Positions 24,911-33,859 are shown, counted from the stretch's first letter. The stretch is DNA of 64,000 nucleotides from JACPYM01 sp963699175 (GCA_963699175.1 OY969418.1:7874001-7938000); one strand, 5' to 3'. The notes: generated by a model from the sequence alone, not told the origin. Program-made: numbers and translations.

Positions 24911-27796
24911 ATGCCTTCAAACTCTATGCGGAAATCGGATCGGACTCTGAAATTGCTGGCGCTACTCTTGAGCGCCAGTGCGATGTGGACTGTTTCTACG
25001 TTGGGCGCTTTGACTGCCGGGCCTACAGCGACCCAAGCAAATGAAGCCGAGTTTTTTGAAAAGAAGATCAGGCCGCTCTTTGCCACGCATTGCGCCAAAT
25101 GTCATAACGCCACAGCGCAGGTGGCTGACCTCGATCTCAGCACTGCCGAAGGCTTCGCCAAAGGCGGCGCCAGCGGGCCGCTTGTCAATAAAGAACAGCC
25201 CACAGAAAGCCGTCTGCTCAAAGTCGTCGGCTACCAAGAAAAATTGAAGATGCCGCCAGCGGGCAAGCTGAAAGATGATGAGCTTGCCGCCTTGGCCGAA
25301 TGGGTGAAGTTGGGCGCACCGTGGCCGAAAGCTCCGGTTGTCCGTGTCGAAGCGGACGAGCCCAAATCAGCAAGCGCAAAACCAAAGCGGGAATTTACCA
25401 CTGGAGAGAGAGCCTTCTGGTCATTTCAACCAATAGCGCGCTCGTCTGTACCGAAAGTCAAAAATACTGCCTGGATCAAATCACCGATTGATGCATTTAT
25501 CCTACAGAAGCTGGAAGCGCAGGGCATCATGCCCGCGCCGCCTGCCGACAAGCTGACGCTGCTGCGTCGCACCACTTACGATCTGACGGGCTTGCCGCCG
25601 ACCGAGCAAGAGATTCAAGCTTTCCTTGCCGATGACGAACCCGATGCCTTTGCCAAAGTCGTTGACCGCCTGTTGGCCAGCCCGCGTTACGGCGAGAAAT
25701 GGGGGCGAAATTGGCTTGATGTGGCGCGCTACGCCGATTCGACCGGCAATGACGAAGACCATCGCTATCCCAATGCATGGCGCTATCGCGATTACGTGAT
25801 CGAAGCTTTCAACCGCGACCTACCTTACGATCAATTCGTGCGCGAACAAGTCGCGGGCGACCTGCTGCCCAGTTCTGACGGCAAAGAAGTCAATCGGCGC
25901 GGCATCATTGCTACGGGCTTTCTCGCGCTGGGGCCGAAAGCCCTCGCGCAGCAGGATAAGCAGAAAATGCTCTACGACGTTTACGACGAGCAGGTCGAAG
26001 TCGTTGGCAAAGCCTTTCTCGGTCTGACGGTCGCGTGCGCGCGCTGTCACGATCACAAGTTCGATCCCATCCTGACGAAGGATTACTACGCGCTCACCGG
26101 CATCTTCGCTAGCACGCGCAGCTTCAGCGCGCCCTATGAGTTTGTCTCGCAACACTTAAACAAACCGTTGGTATCACGGGTCGAGTGGGAGGCTTATCAG
26201 GCCAAGAAGAAAGAGCACGATGAACGGCTTAAACGCCATCAGCTCGAACAGGGCGAGATTGCCGAGCGCGTGAAAGAACAATTGGTGACCGCGCAAGTCG
26301 CGCAACTGGCCGAGTACATGCTGGCCGCGCGCAGTGTCTATCAAGACAAGGCTGAGCTTAAAACTGTGGCGAGCCAGAGCAAACTCGAAGCTGAGTTGCT
26401 GCAAAAGTGGGTCAATTATCTGAAGCCCGGCAAGCCGAAGCTGCACTTGTTGGAATGGGAGAAGGCTACGCCCGAAACGTTACGCGCCGTGGCTGCGGAT
26501 TATCAACAACGTTTTCAAGAGCGGCTGGGCCAATGGCAAGCGCGCCTCAACGAGTGGCGTGGCAAATATCAAAAGGCGCTCGCCGAGAACAAACCGCTGC
26601 CCGACAAGCCGGATTTTGAAGACGGCCAGGATCGCTTCTTTGCCGAAGTCTACTTTGGCCGAGGCCCGTTTTCGGTAACTGCCGAAGACAAAGCGCGCTT
26701 CAACGAGATGGACTGGCAGCGCATCTCGAATCTCAAATCGAACATTGAAAATTTGAGAAAACAGTCGCCGCCGGAACCCGAAATGGCTACAGCGGTCGAG
26801 GAGGGTGAACCGGTTAGCCAAAAAATCTTTGTGCGCGGCGATCATCACAACCCCGGCGAAGACGCGCCGCGCGCCATTCCTGCCATCCTCGCGCCACGCA
26901 CACCCGCGCCGCCATTCAGTGCGGGCAGCGGGCGGCGCGAATTGGCTGAATGGTTGACGCAGCCCGAACATCCATTGACGGCGCGCGTGATGGCCAACCG
27001 CATCTGGCTCTGGCATTTTGGCGAAGGCTTGGTGCGCACGCCCGACAATTTTGGCAAGATGGGCGAGCGGCCCACCCATCCAGAACTGCTCGATTTCCTG
27101 GCGCGCCGCTTTCTCGAGAGTGGTTGGTCAATCAAAGCAATGCACCGATTGTTGATGTTGTCGAATGCGTATCAAATGGCGAGCAACGCGACGGACGTAG
27201 CTTTTAAGGCCGATTCTGACAATCGATTGTTCTCACGTTTCCCGCGCCGCCGCTTGACGGTCGAAGAGATGCGCGACGCGCTGCTGGCGATTGACGGCAC
27301 ACTTGATCTGACGATGGGCGGCACGTTGCAGGCGGGTAGGGGAACTGACGGCGAGAATGCTGCTGGGCGCTTGAGCCTCAATCCTGAAAAGCTCACACGC
27401 CGCACGATCTATCTGCCGTTGCGGCGCGCGAATCTGCCCGCGCTGCTCAACCTGTTTGATTTCGGCGACGCGACCGCAATGAGCGGCAAGCGGCAGTTGA
27501 CCAACGTGGCGACGCAGGCGCTATTTTGGCTGAACAGCGATTTCGTCAATGACCGTGCGCGCAGGCTGGCGAGCGAATTGATTGAACGCCAGCAATCGCT
27601 CGGCGACGAGACGCGCGTGCGGCTGGCCTATCTGCGCATCTTGAATCGGCAGGCCACGCGCGAAGAAATTGCGCAGAGCTTGGCCTATCTCAATGCGGTC
27701 AAACAAAAGCACGCGCAAGAAAACACGCCAATCACGGCGTGGCAAGGCTTGTGTCGCGTGCTGCTCTCGTCGAATGATTTCCTTTACGTGGATTGA
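24911..27796 (+). CDS. Planctomycete-type cytochrome c / DUF1549 / DUF1553 protein
   Basis: 961 residues with a signal anchor at about 12-38. A c-type haem domain of the PSCyt1 type follows: C61-A-K-C64-H65 in THCAKCHNA, with LKMPPAGKL as the likely Met ligand. Then come DUF1549 (about 180-400; FWSFQPIARS, YGEKWGRNWLDVARYADS, CARCHDHKFDPI with a second CxxCH) and C-terminal DUF1553 (about 680-960; RRELAEWLTQPEHPLTARVM, NRIWLWHFGEGLV). Such proteins are paired with DUF1501 proteins in Planctomycetes and Acidobacteria. An extracytoplasmic redox role is inferred from the haem motifs; the substrate is unknown. First gene of a three-gene coupled operon. Confidence 0.93.
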   Translation: MPSNSMRKSDRTLKLLALLLSASAMWTVSTLGALTAGPTATQANEAEFFEKKIRPLFATHCAKCHNATAQVADLDLSTAEGFAKGGASGPLVNKEQPTESRLLKVVGYQEKLKMPPAGKLKDDELAALAEWVKLGAPWPKAPVVRVEADEPKSASAKPKREFTTGERAFWSFQPIARSSVPKVKNTAWIKSPIDAFILQKLEAQGIMPAPPADKLTLLRRTTYDLTGLPPTEQEIQAFLADDEPDAFAKVVDRLLASPRYGEKWGRNWLDVARYADSTGNDEDHRYPNAWRYRDYVIEAFNRDLPYDQFVREQVAGDLLPSSDGKEVNRRGIIATGFLALGPKALAQQDKQKMLYDVYDEQVEVVGKAFLGLTVACARCHDHKFDPILTKDYYALTGIFASTRSFSAPYEFVSQHLNKPLVSRVEWEAYQAKKKEHDERLKRHQLEQGEIAERVKEQLVTAQVAQLAEYMLAARSVYQDKAELKTVASQSKLEAELLQKWVNYLKPGKPKLHLLEWEKATPETLRAVAADYQQRFQERLGQWQARLNEWRGKYQKALAENKPLPDKPDFEDGQDRFFAEVYFGRGPFSVTAEDKARFNEMDWQRISNLKSNIENLRKQSPPEPEMATAVEEGEPVSQKIFVRGDHHNPGEDAPRAIPAILAPRTPAPPFSAGSGRRELAEWLTQPEHPLTARVMANRIWLWHFGEGLVRTPDNFGKMGERPTHPELLDFLARRFLESGWSIKAMHRLLMLSNAYQMASNATDVAFKADSDNRLFSRFPRRRLTVEEMRDALLAIDGTLDLTMGGTLQAGRGTDGENAAGRLSLNPEKLTRRTIYLPLRRANLPALLNLFDFGDATAMSGKRQLTNVATQALFWLNSDFVNDRARRLASELIERQQSLGDETRVRLAYLRILNRQATREEIAQSLAYLNAVKQKHAQENTPITAWQGLCRVLLSSNDFLYVD

Positions 27797-28254
27797 TGAA
27801 GAGCCTACAGAACTCGCAGGACAAAGAGGAAATTCTAGCCCGCTTGCAACGCGTCAACGCCGACAGTGCGCGCCAGTGGGGGCGGATGACGCCGCATCAG
27901 ATGCTTTGTCACCTCAGCGATTCGTTTCGCGTCGTGATGGGTGAGAAAGCTTCGGAGCGCCGCGACAACTTCTTGTCGCGGACGGTAGTGAAGTGGATCG
28001 CGCTCGATGTGCCATTGCAATGGCCGAAGGGAGTGAAGACGATGGCGGCCTCCGATCAGGAACGTGAAGGTACACCGCCGGTTGAATTTGAACGTGACCG
28101 GCGCGAACTGCTCTCCTTGTTTGACCGCTTCACCCGCACGCAAAAAGATTTCAATTTCCAAGCGCACCCGATGTTTGGAGAGCTGGCGGAAGCGGAATGG
28201 CTGCGCTGGGGCTACTTACATTGCGATCATCATCTGCGCCAGTTTGGCGTATGA
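27796..28254 (+). CDS. DUF1569 protein (DinB-like fold)
   Basis: 152 residues of the DUF1569 family, related to DinB/YfiT four-helix proteins. QWGRMTPHQMLCHLSDSF and the C-terminal YLHCDHHLRQFG supply His residues in positions that bind a metal in DinB proteins. LQWPKGVKT and EGTPPVEFERDRRELLSLF are family signatures. The ATG overlaps the stop of the upstream cytochrome gene by one base (TGATG), and its own stop overlaps the next start (ATGA). Translation of all three genes is therefore coupled. No export signal, unlike both neighbours. Biochemical role unknown. Confidence 0.88.
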   Translation: MKSLQNSQDKEEILARLQRVNADSARQWGRMTPHQMLCHLSDSFRVVMGEKASERRDNFLSRTVVKWIALDVPLQWPKGVKTMAASDQEREGTPPVEFERDRRELLSLFDRFTRTQKDFNFQAHPMFGELAEAEWLRWGYLHCDHHLRQFGV

Positions 28255-29705
28255 GGCAGGCTTTGATGGATTTGATTCAATCGCTTTATCACCGAACAGA
28301 AAAACCACTCTCGCGCCGCGCCTGGCTGCGTGCCGCGGGCCTAGGCTTTGGCGCGCTCAGCTTGAACGCGCTGTTGGCCGAAGAAGCGCTGGCACAAACG
28401 CAAAACCCGCTCGCGCCGCACGCGCCGCACTTTGCGCCGAAAGCCAAGCGCGTCATCTTTCTGTTTATGCACGGCGGGCCGTCTTCGGTTGATTCGTTCG
28501 ATCCGAAAGAACGTCTAGTCCGCGATCACGGCAAGCCATTGCCATTCAAACGCCCGCTCGCTTTTGATAACAAGAACGAAGCGGGGCCGTTGATGAAATC
28601 GCCCTGGCAATTCCGCCCCGGCGGCCAGAGCGGCGTGCCCGTCAGCGACCTTTGGCCCAACGTGCGCGAGTGCGTAGACGAAATGGCTATCGTCCGCTCG
28701 ATGGTCGGCGAGGGCGTAGATCACGGCGCGGCCTTGTTGCAAACCTTTACCGGCGCATCGAACTTTGTCCGCCCCAGCCTCGGTTCGTGGACAACTTACG
28801 GTTTGGGTACGGAGAATCAAAATCTGCCCGGTTTTATCGCGATCAAACCGTCACTTGCGCACGGCGGCGCAAAGAACTGGTCTTCAGCCTTTCTGCCCGG
28901 CGCGTACCAAGGCACGGCCATCGGACACGCGGGGTTGAAGGTAGACGACATCAAAAACGAGCCGATTGAATACCTGATCAACAAACGTTATTCGGCGGAT
29001 GAGCAGCGGTTTGAACTCGACTTGTTGCAGAACATCAACCGCCGCCACCAAGCCTTGCGACAGAGCGATCCGCAACTCGAAGCTCGTATCCAGGCCTTTG
29101 AGTTGGCTTATCGCATGCAGAGCGAAGCGCCCGAAGCATTCCAGGTTGAAAAGGAATCTGAAGCGACGAAAAAGCTTTACGGCTTGGACGATCCAGTCAC
29201 GCAAGACTTCGCCTGGCAATGCATCCTAGCGCGGCGCTTGGCCGAACGTGGCGTGCGCTTCATTCAATGCACGCACAGTTACAAGTGGGATCAACACAGC
29301 GAGCTGTACAACGGCCACACGCAGAACGCGCGCGAAGTAGACAAGCCGATTGCCGGATTGGTGAAAGACTTGAAGTCGCGCGGTTTGTTGAAAGACACGC
29401 TGGTGATTTGGGCAGGCGAATTTGGGCGCACGCCGGTTTCGCAGGGCGGCGACGGACGCGATCACAATCCGTATGGCTATTCGATCTGGCTGGCGGGCGG
29501 TGGCGTCAAAGGCGGGTTTGTTTACGGCGCGACGGACGAGATCGGCTATCACGCGCTGGAAGACCGGATGCACATTCACGATTTCCACGCGACAGTGTTG
29601 CACCTGTTGGGTCTGGATCACGAGCGGTTGACGTATCGTTACAGCGGGCGCGATTTTCGGCTAACCGATGTGGCAGGCGTGGTGGCGCAGAAACTCATTG
29701 CCTGA
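28251..29705 (+). CDS. DUF1501 sulfatase-like protein with Tat signal
   Basis: 484 residues. A twin-arginine signal LSRRAWLRAAGLGFGALSL (R22-R23) predicts export in folded form. DUF1501 motifs include RVIFLFMHGGPSSVDSFDPK, FVRPSLGSWTTYGLGTE, WAGEFGRTPVSQGGDGRDHN and the C-terminal MHIHDFHATVLHLLGLDHER, which resemble metal sites of the alkaline phosphatase/sulfatase superfamily. Constant partner of DUF1549/DUF1553 cytochromes. ATG 28251 overlaps the previous stop by 4 bases; an in-frame ATG at 28266 is an alternative. Enzymatic substrate unknown. Confidence 0.92.
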   Translation: MRQALMDLIQSLYHRTEKPLSRRAWLRAAGLGFGALSLNALLAEEALAQTQNPLAPHAPHFAPKAKRVIFLFMHGGPSSVDSFDPKERLVRDHGKPLPFKRPLAFDNKNEAGPLMKSPWQFRPGGQSGVPVSDLWPNVRECVDEMAIVRSMVGEGVDHGAALLQTFTGASNFVRPSLGSWTTYGLGTENQNLPGFIAIKPSLAHGGAKNWSSAFLPGAYQGTAIGHAGLKVDDIKNEPIEYLINKRYSADEQRFELDLLQNINRRHQALRQSDPQLEARIQAFELAYRMQSEAPEAFQVEKESEATKKLYGLDDPVTQDFAWQCILARRLAERGVRFIQCTHSYKWDQHSELYNGHTQNAREVDKPIAGLVKDLKSRGLLKDTLVIWAGEFGRTPVSQGGDGRDHNPYGYSIWLAGGGVKGGFVYGATDEIGYHALEDRMHIHDFHATVLHLLGLDHERLTYRYSGRDFRLTDVAGVVAQKLIA

Positions 29706-29817
29706 GTAGACAGAAGACAGGAGGCAGTAGACAGTAGACGGAGAGCGGACCGTAGACTGTAGACTGCCTTTTGTTTTCCTACTGTCTATTGCCTCCTGTC
29801 TTCTGCCTATTGCCTAC
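29706..29817. repeat. Palindromic repeat, family C copy 2
   Basis: Left arm at 29706-29737 and right arm at 29779-29817 share CAGAAGACAGGAGGCA and TAGACAGTAG in inverted orientation, around a 41-nt centre. It starts at the end of the DUF1501 stop codon. Related to the element at 23347-23421 by the same GGCAGTAG/GACAGTAG blocks. Confidence 0.75.
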
Positions 29818-29903
29818 TAATTTTTTGCCACCCAAAAATTCCTTTCAACGTTTAACCACTCAGCTAAGTAGTAGTAAGCGAGCAAGCAATTGGAGAATCA
29901 ACA

Positions 29904-30548
29904 ATGCCCAGTGAGACAGCAGAACTCGTGCTGATGGCTGACAAATTAAGGTTGGGAAGGGCAGAGACCGCTACGTCCGATCCGCACGTGCAGATTATTG
30001 TGCGCGCGCAGGCTGGTGACCGCGCGGCCTTCGATCAATTGATGATCCAACACCAGCGGCGCGTGGTCGCCGTGGCGTGGCGCTTGCTCGGCTCGCAAGA
30101 CGAAGCGCGCGATGCGGCGCAGGAGGCGTTCCTGCGCGTTTACAAACACCTGCACAAGTTCGATCTGTCGCAGGATTTCTCCGGCTGGCTCTATCGCATC
30201 GTCGTCAACGTCTGTCGCGATCTGCAACGCAAGCGTGGCCGCTACGGCAGCGCATCACTAGAAGAAGAGTTCGCGTCCGGCAATTTGCCCGAACCGGCAA
30301 GCCGCGAAGACGGCGAGGCCGCTGTTTTGGCAGCGCAGGAACGCGCGATTGTCCAGCGCGCGCTGGCGACGTTGAGCGCGAAGGAGCGCGCGGCCATCGT
30401 GTTGCGCGACTTGGAAGGCTTGCCGACCGAAGAGGTGGCGAGGTTGCTGGGTTCATCGCCGCCGACCGTGCGTTCGCAGGTCAGCACGGCGCGAGTGAAG
30501 ATCAAAGCGTTTCGGGAACGTTGGTTGAGTGGGAAAGGGAAGCGTTAG
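29904..30548 (+). CDS. ECF-type RNA polymerase sigma factor (RpoE-like)
   Basis: 214 residues. Sigma region 2 covers about 45-110 (FDQLMIQHQRRVVAVAWRLL, DEARDAAQEAFLRVYKHLHK, FSGWLYRIVVNVCRDLQRKR). Region 4 covers about 150-200 (LSAKERAAIVLRDLEGLPTE, EVARLLGSSPPTVRSQVSTA). It directs RNA polymerase to a stress or envelope regulon. The next gene encodes a membrane-bound zinc-finger anti-sigma factor, its expected inhibitor. An alternative start is the ATG at 29934. The roughly 30 residues before region 2 are a little longer than usual. Confidence 0.93.
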   Translation: MPSETAELVLMADKLRLGRAETATSDPHVQIIVRAQAGDRAAFDQLMIQHQRRVVAVAWRLLGSQDEARDAAQEAFLRVYKHLHKFDLSQDFSGWLYRIVVNVCRDLQRKRGRYGSASLEEEFASGNLPEPASREDGEAAVLAAQERAIVQRALATLSAKERAAIVLRDLEGLPTEEVARLLGSSPPTVRSQVSTARVKIKAFRERWLSGKGKR

Positions 30549-30649
30549 CCTGGGTACGCACGCTTCCGGCGTGCCGGTCTGGGATGGGACGCCATCACCA
30601 GCAAGCACGCAATCCATTACCAACACACAAGGCTGTATTAGTACCCAGG
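30549..30649. repeat. Palindromic element, family B-related
   Basis: The ends CCTGGGTAC and GTACCCAGG are perfect inverted repeats 101 bp apart. The left end continues as GCACGCTTCCGGCGTGC, parallel to the CCTGGGAGCGCACGCGGCTC start of family B. It lies exactly in the gap between the sigma factor stop and the anti-sigma start. Confidence 0.7.
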
Positions 30650-30664
30650 GAAAGTGAGGCCCCA

Positions 30665-31432
30665 ATGAACTGCACACGAGTTCAAGAGTTGTTGCCGTTA
30701 TACGTTGGTGAAGACTTGGCGGTTGGCCAAGCGGCGGAAGTTCGCGCGCATTTGTCGCAGTGTGCTGCGTGCCAGCGGCTCGCCGACGAATTTGCTGCGA
30801 GTCAGAACTGGTTGCAGGCGGTCGCGCCGCCGGAATTTGACGACGCCTTTTTTGACAACTTGCGCGCCGGGGTGTGGCAGCGCCAAGCGCAGCTTGAAGC
30901 ACAGCCAAGCTTGCTTGAGCGGTGGCTGCCGTTCGGCAGCTGGCGGTTGATGGGGGCGGCAGCGATGACGGCGTTGCTGGTTGCAGCTCTTTGGAGTTGG
31001 TCTGTTTATCGCAGTGGCGTTGCACCTGCTGTAAATCAAGGCAATGAGCTTGTAAGGCAGCCGACGGGCAATGGCTCGAAAACGCCAACGCTCAAAGACA
31101 GCTTGCCTGAAAACAAGCAGCAATTGGCCGACACGTCCAACCACCCTGCCAGGCATGCGCGTGGTAGCGTAGAAATCGCGCCCCAATTGACAGAGTTGGT
31201 CAGTGCGCAAAGTTCGGTTGTGCCAGGACAACAAAGCCTGATCGCCCAAGCGAACCGGCCCTTACCGGACGACGTGCCACCGCTAAACCCCGGAGAGATA
31301 CCCAATCCGCCCGAGATGCCGGAGATGTTACGCATCGAACTGCAAACGGCTGATCCGAACATCCGCATCATCTGGTTTGCGCCCAAGACTGAAACCCCTT
31401 TGAATACGAAACCTGAAACAAACAGTAGATAG
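30665..31432 (+). CDS. Zinc-finger anti-sigma factor, membrane-anchored
   Basis: 255 residues starting MNCTRVQELLPLYVG, with GTGAGG five bases before the ATG. The open frame extends upstream but that part is out-of-frame shadow of the sigma gene. An N-terminal ZAS/zf-HC2 domain has C3, H29, C33 and C36 (HLSQCAACQ), which binds zinc and grips the sigma factor. A single membrane span lies at about 100-120 (MGAAAMTALLVAALWSW). The C-terminal periplasmic part is Pro/Gln-rich and low-complexity, ending in RIELQTADPNIRIIWF. Expected to hold the sigma factor of the preceding gene at the membrane until an envelope signal arrives. Confidence 0.9.
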   Translation: MNCTRVQELLPLYVGEDLAVGQAAEVRAHLSQCAACQRLADEFAASQNWLQAVAPPEFDDAFFDNLRAGVWQRQAQLEAQPSLLERWLPFGSWRLMGAAAMTALLVAALWSWSVYRSGVAPAVNQGNELVRQPTGNGSKTPTLKDSLPENKQQLADTSNHPARHARGSVEIAPQLTELVSAQSSVVPGQQSLIAQANRPLPDDVPPLNPGEIPNPPEMPEMLRIELQTADPNIRIIWFAPKTETPLNTKPETNSR

Positions 31433-31440
31433 GAGCAATT

Positions 31441-32235
31441 ATGTCGAGACGGATAATTCAAGCATTATTTATCGCTATGTTGGTGAGTTCGGCTGCTGTG
31501 TTGGCTTTAGCGCAGCAACCGGCGGCCCAGAAGGAGCCGGAATTTGTTGACCACAAGCAGTTCAAGTCCGAGATCATCGAACTCAAGCATCGTGACCCAC
31601 AAGATTTAGTCGGAGTCTTGGCTGCTTTGGGCAGTGGCTTCAAAGGAGCCAAGGTTGGCTCAAGCCGGGAGTTCAAAAGCATTACCGTACGCGATTTCCC
31701 GGAGAATATCGCCATCATCAAGGAGGCGTTAAAACGCCTTGATGTGCCGCAGCCGCCTAAACCTCCAAGCCGCGACATCGAAATCGTGGCTTATATTTTG
31801 GTCGCGTCCAATCAAGAAGGAGCAACCGATCAATATCCCGCGCCTTTGCGTGATGTGGTCACCCAATTGCAAAACACACTGGGCTTCAAAAGCTATCGCC
31901 TCTTGACGCCGATCGTGCAGCGAACCAGTTCAACATCCGGCAGTCTGAGCAGCAGCGGGACTGCCATCTTCCCATCAGGCACTGCTGGTTTCATGGCGCG
32001 GTACGAGCTACAAATTCGCCGCATCTACACAGATAGGGATCAGCCGGGTAGCATCTTTTTCGAAGGATTAAATCTCGGACTGCGCGGTGATAACGACTCG
32101 GCTTATGCGAATATCGGTGAGGCGAAAATCTCTACCAGCATCAACGTGAAGGAGAATGAGAAGATGGTCGTCGGCACCACCAGTATGAAAGACAAGGCAC
32201 TGATCCTGGTCCTGATGGCGAAGTATATGAATTGA
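31441..32235 (+). CDS. Exported protein with secretin-N-like domain
   Basis: 264 residues; TAGGAG five bases before the ATG and only 8 nt after the anti-sigma stop, so it is in the sigma operon. Signal peptide to about residue 24 (LVSSAAVLALAQQ). Residues about 35-105 (IIELKHRDPQDLVGVLAALG, SITVRDFPENIAIIKEALKR, then LDVPQPP) have the pattern of a secretin N1/NolW fold, in which two such units flank a Pro linker in type II/III secretins. The rest resembles no secretin pore; it ends with KMVVGTTSMKDKALILVLMA. Possibly a periplasmic sensor or assembly partner whose state is read by the anti-sigma factor. This is inferred from gene order. Confidence 0.75.
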   Translation: MSRRIIQALFIAMLVSSAAVLALAQQPAAQKEPEFVDHKQFKSEIIELKHRDPQDLVGVLAALGSGFKGAKVGSSREFKSITVRDFPENIAIIKEALKRLDVPQPPKPPSRDIEIVAYILVASNQEGATDQYPAPLRDVVTQLQNTLGFKSYRLLTPIVQRTSSTSGSLSSSGTAIFPSGTAGFMARYELQIRRIYTDRDQPGSIFFEGLNLGLRGDNDSAYANIGEAKISTSINVKENEKMVVGTTSMKDKALILVLMAKYMN

Positions 32236-32259
32236 ACACGGCCAAGTCTGTATCGTTGA

Positions 32260-32295
32260 CTGGGGGCGGAATAACCTTTCGCCCCTTTACTTGTT
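32260..32295 (+). terminator. Weak terminator candidate
   Basis: A GGGGCG / CGCCCC stem, followed by TTTACTTGTTTT, lies after the stop at 32235 and before the convergent stop at 32325. The stem is only 6 bp, so this is tentative. Confidence 0.4.
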
Positions 32296-32324
32296 TTGGG
32301 GATAGTGCAACGCCCGGCGATGAC

Positions 32325-33710
32325 TCAATCCCTGAACAAATTGTTGAACGCCTCAGCCAGCGTCGGATGCGCAAAGATCGCATCTTTCAACACCGTATAT
32401 GGCAGCTTGCCGAGCATGGCGATTTGCAGCATCGCCATTAACTCTCCGCCTTCAATGCCGAGTATCGCGCAACCAAGAATCTGCTGACTCTCGGCATCAA
32501 CGATAACCTTCATCACCCCGCGTGACTCATCCATCTCCAACGCGCGCGCCACATAGCTCATCGGCATTTTGAAGACGCGGATGTTGCGCCCTTGCGCGCG
32601 CGCCTCGGCTTCGGTCAGCCCGACGCGGCCCAGTTGCGGGTCAATGAAAACAGTGTAGGGGACGAGACGCTCATTGAATGTAGCGTTGCCGCCTTCGAGC
32701 AGATTGGCGCGGATGATGCGGTAATCGTCATACGAAATGTGCGTGAATTGCGGCCCGCCTTTCACGTCACCAAGCGCGAAGATACCAGGCACATTGGTCT
32801 CTAACTTTTCATTGGTCTTGATGAAACCGTGTTTGTCGGTCTCGACTCCGGCGGCGGCCAGCTTCAGGCTTTCCATATTGGGCACGCGGCCAGCGGCGGC
32901 TAACAGGTGAGAGCCGCTGATGACGCGCTCGCCTGCTGGGGTTCGCACGGTCAGGCGGATTTGCTTGTCGCTGGTTTGCTCACCGCTGATGGCTTGTGTG
33001 TTCAATAAAACTTCAATGCCGTCCTCGCGCATGATCTTCGCCACTTCTTCAGCAATGTCTTCATCCTCGCGTCCAAGCAGTTGTGGCGCGCGCTGCACGA
33101 CGGTCACGGCGCCGCCGAAGCGGCGAAACATTTGGCCGAACTCCAAGCCGATGTAGCCGCCGCCGAGCACGAGCAGATGTTCCGGCAATTCGTCCAACTC
33201 CATAATTGAGGACGAATCAAGTATCGGCACTTTATCCGCGCCGGCCAGGTCGGGCTTGGCCGGGCGCCCGCCGGTATTGATGAATATCTTTGGAGCCGTC
33301 AGCCCGCTCGTCCCACCACTGGCTAGCTTTACTTCGACCGATTGCGCGCTGGTGAACTGTGCTGTGCCGAAGAGCAATTCCAGGTTGTCTGTCTTCTCGA
33401 TGCCTTGCTGGCTGCCGTTGCGAAAGCTCTCCACAATGGCCTGTTTGCGCCGTCGTACCTCGGCGAGCTTGACCGTGACTGAGTCTGTATGCACGCCATA
33501 ATCCGCCGCGCGCCGCGCCAGATAGGCCACGCGCGCGCTGGCCACCATCGTCTTCGTGGGTGTGCAGCCGACATTGATGCAAGTGCCACCAACATGCGCA
33601 CGTTCGATCAACGCGGTCTTCCAACCGGCCTTGGCCAAATCGAGCGCGAGCGGGTTGCCGGCTTGGCCGGAGCCAATGACGATGGCATCGTAACTTTGCG
33701 AAGCTGACAT
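32325..33710 (-). CDS. MerA/Lpd-like FAD disulfide oxidoreductase
   Basis: 461 residues. N-terminal FAD motif VIGSGQAGNPLALDLAKAGW, redox-active disulfide C44/C49 in GGTCINVGCTPTKT, NAD(P)H motif LVLGGGYIGLEFGQMFRRFG (about 175-195), second FAD motif FALGDVKGGPQFTH, and a C-terminal dimerisation domain ending in HPTLAEAFNNLF. The disulfide context is the mercuric-reductase/dihydrolipoamide-dehydrogenase subgroup. There is no N-terminal HMA domain and no C-terminal Cys-Cys pair, so true mercury reduction is unlikely despite the usual database name. The disulfide substrate is unknown. Confidence 0.88.
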   Translation of the reverse strand: MSASQSYDAIVIGSGQAGNPLALDLAKAGWKTALIERAHVGGTCINVGCTPTKTMVASARVAYLARRAADYGVHTDSVTVKLAEVRRRKQAIVESFRNGSQQGIEKTDNLELLFGTAQFTSAQSVEVKLASGGTSGLTAPKIFINTGGRPAKPDLAGADKVPILDSSSIMELDELPEHLLVLGGGYIGLEFGQMFRRFGGAVTVVQRAPQLLGREDEDIAEEVAKIMREDGIEVLLNTQAISGEQTSDKQIRLTVRTPAGERVISGSHLLAAAGRVPNMESLKLAAAGVETDKHGFIKTNEKLETNVPGIFALGDVKGGPQFTHISYDDYRIIRANLLEGGNATFNERLVPYTVFIDPQLGRVGLTEAEARAQGRNIRVFKMPMSYVARALEMDESRGVMKVIVDAESQQILGCAILGIEGGELMAMLQIAMLGKLPYTVLKDAIFAHPTLAEAFNNLFRD

Positions 33711-33859
33711 AATGCCTCCTCTGTGGAGAACGAAAGTTGATAATTAGCGCTGGCGTGAGTCAACACGCACTTGCGTTCGGCAATTTATGCAGGCAGAGAG
33801 TGATTTTATTCCAAATGGCAATTGAGATGGCGAGTAAGTTGAGAGGGAAGCGACTTGTT

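Noticed and set aside
30077..31432. A 451-residue protein overlapping the sigma factor
   Set aside because: The first 196 codons are a shadow frame of the sigma gene. The anti-sigma protein starts at 30665 with its own ribosome site and zinc motif.
32325..33710. Mercuric reductase (merA)
   Set aside because: No HMA domain, no C-terminal Cys-Cys pair and no mer operon; kept as a general disulfide oxidoreductase.
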